From Vespula vulgaris (Eukaryota; Arthropoda; Insecta; Hymenoptera; Vespidae), in contig NC_066595.1 of NCBI RefSeq assembly GCF_905475345.1, forward strand, positions 7,497,501-7,561,500: a stretch of 64,000 nt of DNA. The letters run 5' to 3'. Below, one piece after another: positions 24,420 through 37,418 of the stretch. How positions within the stretch are numbered: the first letter of the stretch is position 1; the number at the start of each line of letters is the position of its first letter. A model generated the notes under the pieces. That model made no database searches. It had not been told where the DNA came from and saw only the letters and a list, made by a program, of their open reading frames with translations. The position numbers and the translations under genes were made by a program.

Positions 24420-27400
24420 TTCTTTTAACAACCGAGATTATCTGTAATAGTAATATACGTAAGTGTATTAGATGAATCAATTTCAACGTTCACGATTCAA
24501 GATTCACGATGTGACTGATCGATTCTTTTCGAAGAATATGATATATATGTAGAATATATGGAGGATGAGTTATCGAAGTTGTATCGTCTATCAATTGATA
24601 CTGATGAGGGATTTTTTTCTCAACACATGCTTGTGTTCGTTACAAGAATATATGATAAAATAATTGGCGAAAAGTCGAAAGTCCAGGGAATTCTATACGT
24701 TCCGATAACATGACATAATGACCTCGTAAATCTTGATATCTCTTCAGTTTTCTCGGTCTGGAATGTTTTTTGAAGAGATAGATTAATACGTCTTTCGAAA
24801 GCAAATAAACTACAACTAACTAGCGACGAAACACGCACGAAGATCTTAAAAATTTCACCTTAAACATTGATCGTTCTGAAGAGAGAGAAGGAGAGAGAGA
24901 GAGAGAGAGAGAGAGAATGTTTGCTACAAGTTCAAAATCTTGGGAATAAAATAAAAAAAAAAAATTTTTTTTACAAGTATGATACTTAAAACACAATTAA
25001 AACTTATTATAATAATTAGCAAAGCTATTTGGTATGGTTTTATCAGACACTCGTTAGTTCTATAGTTCTATTCGTAATCATAGTCAAAACGATGATATTC
25101 TAATAGAAAACATATCGTGACCTCTGTAAAAAAAATGCCAGTCGTAAAATATTCCTGAAGACGAAAAAGAAATATTGGATGAATTATCGTTGACGTGACT
25201 ATTTAAAATGACTATCATGTGAATATTTAAAATACCAAAAAGAAAAAAAGAAAAAAAAACACTATAAGAAACTTTTAATAGCCATTTCAATAACTTAAAT
25301 CGTCTGTCTAATAAGAAAATATGTATACATTTTACAATATATCACGATAAACAGAAGAAATATTCTTTCATCGAAAATATGATGTAGAATATATATCTTA
25401 CGAGATATATCTTTATATATATTTTTACGAGATTTCTCATTTCATATATATCGTAAAAGTGAACGAAATTGTCGTGAGTATTAATGAAATTTTATATGAA
25501 TCCCGTCGTTTACTCCATTGAAGAATATGCATAAATAATAATACTACATGGACAACTTACACGAATATGATTGTAGGTTTATCTACAAACGTGCTCACAC
25601 TTGTCTATCCTGATACTGACAATTTGCACGTGCTGCGCGATCAGACGCAAGATCGTGACTGACGTTAGAGCTCTCGCTAGCGAAAAGCTCAACCGTTCTA
25701 ACTTCGTCTGACCGGACTGAAAGTTCATAAAACATTTTATCAACAACGACAAACAAATCGACTTACAACATTAACGATAGATTTTCTTCGGATAACGAAT
25801 AATTAATTGGATGACTATTTTCTAATCTTTTTAGTTTACAAGTATGATAGCGTATTGAAAGAAACGATTTTTACGAATAAAGAAGATTTGAGAATCGGGT
25901 GATATTGTTATACGTGTAAAAATTATTATCCGTGAAAGAAAACAAATGTTGCTAGGTATTTTCGAACGTAAGATATTTGTCAGCATACGAGCATATATAT
26001 TTGTCATATTATTAATAATAATGATCTCGAACGACAAACGACGCGATTTAACTCGCAAACTCATTTGTCGACTTTGCAACGTGTCCCTTCATTCTTTTTA
26101 TTACTTCCCCTCTTTTTACAGCTGGCTCGTTTCGTTCATCGTACAATACGTAGGTAGATACTTACTAGATATATGTACACACGTATGCATCGAAATAATT
26201 TAAAAATGCAAAACGAGTAAGACAATGACGACTTTCGAGACGTAATCGGTTCGGTAGAAACCACGAAAAGTCACTAGGACGTTCTTGAAAGGCGCACAGC
26301 AACTAACGAGCCTTCATTAAAATCAATTGGAAGGTGCAAAGCGTTAACCGAGATAATTCAGCCAGTTGACCCGGCGTGATGATCGTAATCTTGAGTACAA
26401 TGCGCGTACTCGCCGTTATTGTCAGTATTTGTTTCCTAATGTAAGCCCAACGTGTGCTTAAAACATATGATAAAAATGGCTTTACCTAAGTACTACATTA
26501 GAAGAAACGCGAATACTTTTCCAAATGTTTCTTTAAACGCATACGAATTTGATAGAAATTCAATTCTAATGCCGTCGCGATAAGTCGTCCAATGTATACG
26601 TAGTCGCGTGATCGTTCTGCTATCGCGGGTCTCCCACGTGTTACTCGCTATTGAACTTCAATGACTCAGGGCCGCGATGTTATACATTTCCCATTCTTTA
26701 TGTTCGTTTGAATTTCAAACTCGTTCCTTGATCACAAAATTCACGATCATATCCGATCACCGCTCTTTTGTCACGCTTCGCACGCAAACGTCAGATTAAA
26801 GAGTGTGACGTAACTATCTAGAAGATATATCGCTAAGATGTTGTGCCATCATGTCGACGAGAAAGACATCCGATCCGATAGATCGTAAATTACAGCGTGA
26901 AGCGTTATTACGACTCGCGACAATTATATTTTTTCGATCTTATCTACAATTCGTCTAACAACAAAACACGGATAAAACAATGGTATCATTTTGTTCTTGT
27001 GTTTTTTCTTATTTACCAAATTTCTTATGTTTTTGTAAATAGAAAATAAAATAGAATTAGTAATAAATATTTCCAAGTATCGATCGATCCATCAAAGTTA
27101 AATGGATCGTCGTTGAGAAGAATAATTAACTTGGTAATCACCGCGTGACGTAATTAAAATTTACTTTGAACGAAGGAGATATTCATAAATCTATTCGAAC
27201 AAATCTACTTAAAACGTAAAATTGATCGATAGCATTATCGAGATATTGATGTGAAAAATTTCATTGATTTTTAACTTCGAACAGAAATAAAAATAAAAAC
27301 AAAACGTTGGAACGTTCGTACGTTCGAACGAAACACATTCTTCACAGTTATTAACTCGAGATATACGTTTATTGTACTTTTTTGAAACGTATAATAAGCT

Positions 27401-29615
27401 GATTTATCCATCGTAACTTACGAAGCTTCCGAGTATTACGAGACTATTACTTATCAAGGTCCTTCATAAATCTGAAACGAACGAATTATTAAAGGGAATG
27501 ATCGTATTATATCGTATCTATTATCACGACTTCTTCGTTTCTCTTTCGCTAATTTAAACGGGAGTTATTAAGATTTTTGAGATTAATTATAAAAGAAAAA
27601 AAAAAAAAAACAGAAAAAACTAGAAGACAACGTGAACATCGCGAATACGATCAAAATCGTTCGACTGCTCTATCGTTAACCGATTTTTTTCCACCCGAAT
27701 ATCCACTTGCTACATTCCATTCTATTTCTATTTTTCTATTCCCCTTTCCGTTCTATTTCTATTTTCTTCTATACTTTACTACTCGAGTATGACGATTATA
27801 AATAAAACAAAACTAATTCGATATCATAAAATCAAACGATAAAAAATTCAATAACACGATAAAATTAAATTAGTGAAGACTTTAATGTATCTTCATTCAT
27901 GTACAAAATCGATTTATCTACGATAAGATAACTATATTTTCCCAATCCTTCAAATATATAAGTATATCAATTTTCAACATGCTAAGCAATGATTTACATC
28001 GTGCTTAATTATTATACAACACTAATTAATAAATCAAATTCTACGATCAACAGATATATACGTTATCTTTGATTTATATCTTTAATCTAATTCTAAACAA
28101 AAGATTCTTCCGGGTTCGTAAATACTTTTAACTCAATACGCGGAAATGTGTTGCTATTATATATTACGTGACGTTTAATAAATAGAACATTTCAGAGTGA
28201 AAACTCTGAAAACGAAAACGAGTTTAGATTTATAATTTGTTGTTTATTTTTTTGATAATTGCAGATAAAGCAAGCTCGGAGGGCCCAGCTTTCGTTTCTT
28301 CTTAGCTTAGATATCGATAAATTTGGCGGGAAAATGCTTAAGATTACCAGAATAGAAAAGATAAATGAACGAAAGTAACAGCCGATCCGATAGATATGTA
28401 CGCAATAATTTGACAATCATAATCATCGTAAAATCACTTGAAAAAACAATTCTTGGAATTATTTATTATTTTGTAATATCAAGAGGTCGGTGTCACGATT
28501 ATGTAGAATAAAAAAAACTTGTCAAGGTCAGACGTGGATTTCCCGTTATAACGTAAGCATATCTAAACTATGTATCATTTGTAAAGAACAGATACAACAT
28601 CGACTTTAATTTCCGATAAAAAGTTTTTTACGAATTTCTCGCTATCTTTATCAATAATTATTATAACAACGCGTATATAACGTAACACGATGATTAAGTT
28701 CTTCACATTTTAGATAAATCTTTCATTCCGTCACTCGCTTTGTTATTTTGAAGATGAAAACACTTCCACATGATAATCAAAATCATTTTAAATTTTGTTA
28801 TGGTTATAAGACAATAAAATCATTCATTTTTGTAAATTTAAAAGTCACAGTTCAACGATCCATCAACGAAGATAATATACTCCATGATTCCCAATTAATG
28901 ATATAAATCGACGATGCCGAGTACACTTTGAAGCGTAACATAATATAAGACAGACAGTTCGCTTCTTTTATCTTCATTTTTAAATGAAACGAAAGTGACA
29001 ATATGAAAGACAACACATATCTTTTTTTTTCATTTTCGCGCGAACGTAATCAATTAATTGATAATAGACTTAAGAAAAAAAAAATGTTTCTATCTAATAC
29101 CGCCGCGCAAGAATTTTTAAATTCTATTCATAACTTTACAAGTACCTCGACATTATAATTAATATGTATCGACTCATAAATGAATCGTTTACAGGGCAAA
29201 ACGAATAACTCCACTTTTAGAACTTCCTTTTCAATTTTAATATCAAAGCATTTGATCGATGCTTAAATTGTTATATTTAAAATAAATTTCTTTAATAATT
29301 AAGCTTAACTCTATTAAATGACAAACATTTATATGGTCATCGAGTAATAAATAATATACAATAATTTTATCCATTTTTTCTATTTTTTTATTTTCTAGAG
29401 TTAATTCGATTTGACAAATGAGTAGCTCAAATAAGACAGATATATACAACTGACACGCATAATAAAAATGAATAATCGTGACAATCGAAGAACCTACGCG
29501 ATGCGACTTAAGACGCAACATTCATTGATTTGAAAAACATCGAAATATCGAAAGAAGCGATTTAATCGAGTCTCACCCTTGAAAAGTTTGATGTTGACTC
29601 TATCTTTTTCTCTTT

Positions 29616-29622
<7 letters not shown>

Positions 29623-29661
<39 letters not shown>
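29623..29661. repeat. (CT)n microsatellite
   Basis: CT run, followed 27 bases later by a (CA)n tract at 29,688-29,715. Confidence 0.95.
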
Positions 29662-29663
<2 letters not shown>

Positions 29664-30739
29664 CTCTCTTTCTCTCTTATACATATGCACACACAATACA
29701 CACACACACACACACTACAAGCGAGTCTCCTTGCGAAACTTACAATGCAACCTATGCACGATCTGTTTACTACAAAAATTATAATTGTTTAAACGAACGA
29801 ACGGAACTCTTAAGCAGACGCGTGCGTACGTACGCTAACACGAGTGCAATGCTACAAAATGTATATGCGTTACGGCGACCGACAGTCTCTTTCCCCTACT
29901 CCTTTACTATCACTGACCAATCGTAGCGCTCGCTGAACAAACCCACGAGGTTTACCGCCACTTGCACTCGTGCATATTCGGTATTTCGCGTGTAGTTACA
30001 CGAACGCGCGAGAAATAGAACTTGGATATGTTCGCACGCTGTATATATGTGCGTGCACGTGTTACGTACAATACATATATATCCAAGATGGATAATTATG
30101 TGGCGGGAAATTTAAGATATTTAAAATATTTAAGATATTCGATTTTAGATTATTCGAAATATTTGAATGTTTTATTTTTTTATTATTTTTTTTTTATTTT
30201 TTTTTACGAGGAGTATCGTTTGTTAAATATGCAATAACAAAGTAATTTGTTAATTTTATAAATGGCATTCAGTATTAAAAATAATACTGAATCGTAGAAA
30301 CAGTGGAATGGAAAATGTTCGAAATATTTTTATTTTTGTTTACCGTAATTGTTTCAATAAGTGATGATATATACTTTAAATACAAACTTCTCTCTATTTT
30401 ATTTTCAATCTAAGATCTATCGCACTTCTATATCGATAATATAAATTAAAATATTTTCTAAAAGTATAAAAGCGATTGTACTTTAATTTTATATCGATTA
30501 CAATTTGTTATTGTTAGAATTTCTATTTGAAAGCAAACAATTTGATATCAAACAAAATATGTGTACACATTCAAAATACCGACATTCTATATAGCAGATA
30601 GATGCACACATGCATAGAAGGTAATAATGTTAATATCCGTTTCTCAATCTACGTCGGCTGAATGGAGTTTGATGAAAACGGCCGGCGTGTTTAAATTTAG
30701 ATCGTTACAATTGTGCCGACCCTCGTAGATCTATAATGT

Positions 30740-30803
30740 ACACGAGGTAAGTGGCCCTTCCTGCAAGACGTACTACTTGCAGAAAGGGTTATTTTCTATG
30801 TAT
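30740..30803. ncRNA. candidate microRNA-like hairpin
   Basis: Bases 30749-30767 pair with 30776-30794: 19 positions with one C/A mismatch (30760/30783) and four G-T pairs, around an 8-base loop (30768-30775). The core is CCCTTcCTGCAAG against CTTGCAGaAAGGG. Pairing continues with mismatches to 30740/30803, making a 64-base foldback about the size of a pre-miRNA. It stands in intergenic DNA, far from any coding exon. I do not recognise the mature sequence. Strand of transcription is unknown. It could also be a short inverted repeat with no transcript. Confidence 0.35.
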
Positions 30804-31062
30804 CTATCACGTGCGTATTTTTCATATTGAAACAATAATTAATAAGCATAATTCGTTATCAAATTTGCTATAGTTATCCTTCGTAATGTGCATACACGCG
30901 CGCGCGCGCACGCGAGTAGTTTATCGATTATCTATATTACTTAACGACTAAAGATAATATTACCTCTGACATAATATTCATATACAATATCAAATATAAA
31001 TATCTAATTATTAACACATATACTTGTATTCTTGATCGAATGATATCGAATTATCTAGATAT

Positions 31063-31068
31063 TTTATT
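31063..31068 (-). terminator. poly(A) signal AATAAA of IFT88
   Basis: AATAAA on the minus strand, about 50 bases past the IFT88 stop codon. Confidence 0.55.
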
Positions 31069-31116
31069 AAATGCTTTTACTATTATATTTTATAAGCAAT
31101 AAATAAATAATACGCA

Positions 31117-34100
31117 CTATTCAGGTAACAAATCAGGTCCCAATTCTTCTTCTCCAAAATCATCGTCTCTTTTCCCAGCAGCTGTCATTGGACGTGTAGG
31201 TAAAGGTCCAATAGGATCGGTATAAGTAATACCTATAACAAAATCTTACAGTTGTTACATTTGTCTTATATGATAGATATATTACATTTTGTATTACACT
31301 TGACTTTTTGAATTATGGAAAACTACGACATTCATTGTTATATTCAACGTTATATGAAACATATGACTGTTAGAAATAGAATCCACAAACTAGTTAAAGA
31401 CTCATTTATCATGTTGTTCAATCCATTAAGGAATCATATGCACAGCCTATAAATCTCTATGGTTATCTTTATGGTATGATATTCATCTCATTTAAGACCA
31501 TGCAGTATTAAACTATCGATAACCAATCTAATTTTACTCTAAAAAAGGCTTATGCTAATTAACAGTAATATTGAGCGAATTGTTCCTTTTGAATACACAT
31601 TTATTCATCATTAATATGTAATTACAAATTTAATTGTATTAAAATAATACTTACTAGTTTGTCCATTAAAATTCAATTCTGTAGAATTGTCTCCTTTAAA
31701 AGTTCGAGTAGATCTAATGACTCCACCGCTGTTTGATCCTTGATTATCTTTTTTTCCTGGAATAGGACTGCTTCTATGATCCGATAATACACTCATTCCA
31801 GAACCAGCTCGAGAAGAGTTATCGCTGTTACTTTTTCGCGAACCTTGAAAATAATACTTACGATTTATATTGATTCTATTATTTGAAAATATATTTAAAA
31901 AATATAAGAAATATATATACCAGTAGTACCAGGCCTACCAGATCCTTGACGTTCTTTTAATTCCTTTGCTTTTTCTGCTTTCTTCAATTCAGTTGCATAT
32001 AATTGAGTTTCTTTAAGACCCATGTCACTACATAAGCGTACCAAAAATTTTAAACATTCGATATTGTCCGGAAATCTTTTGTGTATATCCTGATATTCTG
32101 AAAGAGCTTTGTGAAATTGTCCGGTTCGTCTTAAGCAAGCAGCTACCAGTAATCTCCATCTAGGTTCATCGGGTGCAAGTTCCACAGCTTTTTCAAAATA
32201 CAACATTGCTTTCTCTGCAACCTTTGTATAATCATCAATGTCTTTATATTCTAATATTTAAATAAATAATATAAACATATATTACCTGCATAGATATAAA
32301 ATATGATCCTAACCAATCAATCACTTCATAATTAGCAGGAAAAAATCTATAAGACTGGAATTAAAATTGAAGAGATTATTAAAAAGAAGTAATTAAAAAA
32401 AAATTAAATAACAAATTAAACTTACATCACTATAAAATTGATATGCCTGTTGTTTATCACCCAAACTATCATACATTTCTCCTAACTTTTGTAAAACTCC
32501 TGGATCTGATGGAATTATACCTAACAATTGATTATACCTATAATTGAAAATATTGAAAGTTGTTATTATGTATATAAATAATATATTATGCAGTACACAA
32601 GTAATATTCAATACCATTCAGCTGCCTGTTCTGTATCATTAATAAGATGATATATTTGTCCAATCTGATACAATGTCTGTGGATCATATCTAACAATATT
32701 ACGTAACTTCCAAAAGCATTCCAAAGCTTCTTCATACATGTTTTGTTTTTTATATACCAAACCTATGTAAATATTCATAAGTATTTCATTATTAAACTTC
32801 TGATAAGTTATAAAATAATAGCATATTTACCCAAGTTATAAAGTGCTTGTATATGACTAGCATCTGTATCCAATGCACATAAAAGAAACTCCTTGGCTAT
32901 ATCCAATTCATTTTTTTTCATTGCACAAGCTGCTAAATTAACATAAGCAGCAGCATTATAACTATCTGCATTCCGTGCTGTTTCTGCACACTTTTCAGCT
33001 TGTTCATAATCACCTTGCTAAAAAGTAAAATTATATTATTACACAAAAATAACACATATATATAAGAAAAATGTCTTCATTACGTACAAGATAATAAATA
33101 AATGATAACATAGTTGATGCTGCACTGTTAGCTTTAGTTTCACTATTTTGAAAATTTTTTAAAGTATCAATAGCCAGTTGTGTTTCTTTATTGTGTAAGT
33201 AAACCATAGCTTTATTTATTTCTAAATCTGCAGCTACATTTCCATAAGCAGAAGATTTTATAGCATCCACACACCTTAACAAAAAGCATAGAAAAAAATA
33301 ATGAAAAGCTCTTTATGGACAAATTATGCTATTATATGATATTCACCAAGCAAATCCAGCTGAAACAGTATCTTCAATCACAGGTGCAATAAGTTTAGCT
33401 GCACAAAGAATAGTTTTCTCTCCTTCTAGTTTCAATCCTTTCTCAAATTTGGATAAGTCATCATTTTTTAAAACTTCATGTAATATGTTTGAGTCTATAT
33501 CATCCTACACATAAAAACATAATTTACTTTAAAATTATCAAAAAGATCTAATAACGTATCCATAGAAGCCACATAATAATTTAGTACTGGTTTATGAATA
33601 CTTCATAATATAATACATAAAAAGGCAGAGAAAAATCACAGTATTTGATAAAATATACATATAATAGTTAGTATAGGGTGAGCATTACTGGCAACACATA
33701 GTGATTAAATGTGAACAGATTCTATATAAACTCACAGCACTTGTACTATATTTTTCTTCTTGATCAATATTAAGTTGAACCTCTAATAACTCTAAAAATG
33801 ATCGTTTCATTTTATCTCTATGTGATAATGCAAAATGACATAACACAGCATGCAAACCAGCTGTAAACTCTGCTTGTTCTCTCATAACCCATTCAAAACT
33901 ATTAGCTGCTTCTTCTAAACGACCCATTTGTACAAATAACATTCCAATATTATGCATTATTTTTATTCTAGGAATTACATATAGGATTAATAGATAGAAT
34001 ATTTGTTAGAAAAAAAAATATATGATATTCTGATTGTGGTTATATAAGTAACATAATGTATAAGCTTTATACCTTAAATCCTTATGAGCTATTGGTGCTT

Positions 34101-35153
34101 GATCAAAAGCCATTCTATACATTTTAATTGCTTGAGGTAATTGTCCCATTTTAACATAAATATTTCCCATATTTACTTTTAATCTTCCGCTATTACTGAA
34201 CATTCTATTTCTTGTAATAGCTTGATAAGTAGCTATAGCTTCTGTATACATTTCATTATTTGTATATTGTGTTGTTAAATTGAATAGTACCTAAATATAT
34301 ATAATCCGTGAATATTTATATAAGCAACTAATAAGTTAAAAAATTAAATAAATTTCTTACAGCAAATGTCAGATCAACATTATGAGTATCACTCAATCCT
34401 GCTTGTTCTTGTAATCTTATAAGAGCACGTTCCCTTGATGAAGCTTCTCTGGCTCGTTCTAAAGCAACATGTATATTATTGCTACAAGCTGCTTCAATAG
34501 AGTTTTCTATCAATTCCATAATTTTTCTTTCACTTATTTTTATTTTTTCTTCTGGCCTTGAATTAAAAACAAAAAAAAAAAGTTAGGTAAGTACAATAGA
34601 TCATAAAAAAGCAAACTTTATAAATTATACTCACGTATTTTCTTTATTACTTTCTAATGGAGGTGCAGGCCCTCTAACATTGCTGCTCATATTAAGAGGA
34701 TCAAACATTTGTCTATTACTGGTATAACCAGCACCTCTAACTGCTGTCATTGGTCTAAGTCCGCCAGTATTTGGTCGTAGAGATACTGTAGTTCCAGCCC
34801 TGTTGAACTGAAATTATAATGTAACAATATATTTAATATATTTAATATATTTATCTTTGATTGACAATATTTCATATTGTCATAATTATATATTTGCTTA
34901 CTCCGCTTGATGTTCCAAGGCGCATTGCACTACCTGGTATCTTTGCAGTTTGCTGTAATATATGAATAATGTGATTAAAAAAAGAAACTCAAGATTATTG
35001 AAAAATGAAACTTACTATTGATCTTTTCGCATAACTGGTTTTAACAGCTTCTTGAAATAATTCATCTTGGTCAAGATCTTTAGTACTATAAATGGATGGA
35101 TAATCGTCATAACCTGTATAGATATCATCGTCAATAATTCCAACTGCAGCCAT
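31117..35153 (-). CDS. IFT88: intraflagellar transport protein 88
   Basis: Subunit of the IFT-B complex that carries cargo to the tip of cilia; in insects needed for ciliated sensory neurons. Fifteen exons: 35153-35016, 34952-34902, 34807-34635, 34556-34361, 34290-34073, 33967-33736, 33504-33347, 33274-33088, 33017-32831, 32762-32615, 32537-32426, 32354-32286, 32221-31921, 31843-31655, 31232-31117. They join in frame to 824 residues, close to the human protein. The N-terminal part is disordered (RGAGYTSNRQMFDPLN), followed by about ten TPR repeats such as NMGNIYVKMGQLPQAIKMYR and GMLFVQMGRLEEAANSFEWV. The SYRFFPANYEVIDWLG block before the last TPRs is typical of IFT88. The tail is acidic and ends DLLPE as in vertebrates. 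The acceptor of exon 13 (32222) has a weak pyrimidine tract, but it is the one that keeps frame and family alignment. Confidence 0.95.
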
Positions 35154-35670
35154 TATGTATAATTATAATTTTTTACTAAAACTTTGAATAAGTCTATTTA
35201 TTATATATGAAATAATTAATAGTATATATTAAAAAATCTAATCCAAAGATTATCACAAAGTTATAATATAAGATGGCGTCAAATATGGCGACTCCAGCGC
35301 ACCTATCGTCGAGATTATGTGGATTAATGGTATAAGATGTAATACTTAACCTTATATTCGCTCAAAAGTATATGTCCCCTATTGAAGATTGCTATATTTA
35401 TATGAGATATATACATAAAATAAATAATTATACAATATATTCTATATGTACTTATAAATATAATCTACGGTATGAATTTTTATTGATATATTATCGTCTA
35501 TACCATATCTATACCAATTTTTTGTATTATAAATAATTTAAAAAATCATAAGCTATATTATCATTTATTTTAATGATCTGATCTAATGCAATAATGATTA
35601 TTGTAAGTAAATTGATGTCTTTTTTATTTATAGATAAACAACATAATATTTTTATTTCAGATAAAGCAAA
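35154..35670. promoter_or_regulatory. bidirectional promoter of IFT88 and mRpL37
   Basis: The two start codons are 517 bases apart on opposite strands. AAGATGGCG (35270-35278) and ATGGCG again at 35285-35290 mark the likely initiation zone. On the plus strand a donor at 35330 (GTATAAG) and an acceptor ending at 35660 (TTTATTTCAG) indicate a non-coding first exon of mRpL37 and a 331-base 5' UTR intron. The core promoter assignment is inference. Confidence 0.6.
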
Positions 35671-37301
35671 ATGAAAATAACACAAGTATTAAGGAAATAT
35701 CATTTAGGTAGATTAACTAGAAAAGTATGGTATAACCAACGTGAAAGAAAAATTACAGCAAATAATCTAGAAAGTAGATTATCAACACTAAACATAAAAA
35801 TTGTAGATCCTATTGATTTAATTCGACCAAAGAAAGATTTTGTACGGTATGTACTACATATGTAGCATATATATACTTTAAAATATTATTTTATAATATT
35901 GATTAATAAAATTTAAATATTTTATTTAATTAAAGCATAGAACGAGAATATATTTATAAAAGACCAAAATTTGACAATACCCATCCTGATTGGAAAGATA
36001 AAGTTTGTTTAAGCTATAAGGATCACAATGTTTTACAACAAGGTCTATCTCAAGCACAGTTGTTATTAAAAACCATTCATATTGAAAATGAACTTCCACA
36101 GCAAATTAAAGAAAAAGAGATGGATCTTTCAAATGATATACATCATTTAGTTGAAAGGTATCATTATTTTATAATTATATTATATATATTTATTTTAACG
36201 ATACATTTTTGTATATAGAACCATTTATACCTCCAATATATTCGATGCACATCAAGAGCTATTACCAAAAAGAAAAGACCCGGATAGACCGGCATGGAAT
36301 TTTCCTAGAGACTATGGTGTGACTGATCTTAGAAAAACGTAATTAATGTTTATAATAAAACTACATTTATGATACATTTCAAAGAAGTATCCATATACTT
36401 CAAATATATTTTTTAGTATGTAATAAATGAATTTAATCATCTTTGTAGGCATAATTTATTCAAGAAACTACTTCAAATTTGTGAATGTGTATGCGGTCCA
36501 GAGATTGTACGAACCCGTTCTATCTTTCATAACGGAATTATAAAAATTTCAATAGGTATATAAATTCCTTACTTTTTGTACATAAGATTTATGGATATTA
36601 AGAAATATTTATTAAATTTTAGAAAAAGAACCAAATCTATTGCAATTTGAATTGACATTTGATTTAGCAATTGTATCAACAAAGCCTTTAACAAAGATAG
36701 AAGATCAAAATGCTCATACAGAATTAGATTTTCCGAATATATATCCGTTTTATCCTACACTTAGCTTGGAAAAAATGAATATTTATAGAACAGAAGATTT
36801 ATATCGTAAGTAATACTTTTGTTTTGTTAAATTTGCTTAAATAAAAATTTATACTTTGATTATAATATATTTATAATAGCTATTGAGGGAATATCACCAT
36901 GGTCGAATATTCATACCATATTTATAAGTCACAATGCAGAAGAAGTAAAAAATCTTACTGAACTACCAGTACTTGAAGATCAGATACATGCACGTTCTAT
37001 GATAAAATCATTTACTGCAGCAGCAGCTAATGCACGTCAAAAATATGGACCTGATGTTAAACATTTACCAGAACCAATAATAGTGCAATGTATTGAATCA
37101 AATGGAAAAAATTTTCATTTTTCAGTATTTCAACTTAATACACTAGATATAAATAAAATAGAGGGTATTAGAAATTTCTGGTGGTCTAGTCCTACATTAC
37201 AATTATATGAAAAGGCATGTTATGAGGTTGGTAAACCAATTCTTACAGGTTATAATCCTGAAGTTGTAAAAAAACTATTTGCATTTTATAAAAATATATA
37301 G
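35671..37301 (+). CDS. mRpL37: mitochondrial large ribosomal subunit protein mL37
   Basis: Component of the mitochondrial 39S ribosomal subunit. Six coding exons: 35671-35846, 35936-36157, 36219-36338, 36449-36555, 36623-36805, 36880-37301. They join in frame to 409 residues, close to the usual 400-425 of mL37. The N-terminus is basic, as in a mitochondrial import signal (MKITQVLRKYHLGRL). The mid-region carries KRKDPDRPAWNFPRDYGVTD, and the C-terminus ends GYNPEVVKKLFAFY, which I associate with mL37. The related mS30 family is the main alternative, but the overall layout fits mL37 better. The ATG follows an acceptor by ten bases, so the 5' UTR is spliced. An AATAAA lies only three bases after the stop codon. 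Confidence 0.85.
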
Positions 37302-37304
37302 TTT

Positions 37305-37310
37305 AATAAA
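37305..37310 (+). terminator. poly(A) signal AATAAA of mRpL37
   Basis: Three bases after the mRpL37 stop codon, giving a very short 3' UTR if used. Confidence 0.55.
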
Positions 37311-37319
37311 TAAATTATT

Positions 37320-37325
37320 TTTATT
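37320..37325 (-). terminator. poly(A) signal AATAAA of Cdk20
   Basis: Minus-strand AATAAA about 94 bases past the Cdk20 stop. Cleavage 10-30 bases further would fall at or inside the end of mRpL37. Confidence 0.5.
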
Positions 37326-37418
37326 AAAGCAGCATTCCACATTTTTGTATTTTTTACATATATGTTTATATATCCTTAATTCACTTTTAAAAATATATAC
37401 ATATATATGTATATATTT

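Larger units (their letters stand above)
24442..31116. other. intergenic and upstream DNA
   Basis: About 6.7 kb. The part nearest 24.4-25.7 kb probably holds the hexokinase 5' UTR intron and promoter: a minus-strand donor-like GTAAGT sits near 25560 and CpG content rises at 25,600-25,700. The rest is AT-rich with GA (24,884-24,915), CT/CA and CG tracts and no supported coding exon. A 64-base hairpin at 30,740-30,803 is listed separately. Confidence 0.6.

Noticed and set aside
30720..30745. Resemblance to the miR-10/miR-100 seed (ACCCTcGTAGATCT)
   Set aside because: There is an inserted base in the seed region, the star arm of miR-10 is absent downstream, and the strong hairpin beside it uses different sequence.
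32221..32265. Upstream acceptor for IFT88 exon 13 at 32,253
   Set aside because: It would shift the frame relative to exon 12; the weaker acceptor ending at 32222 keeps frame and matches the family.
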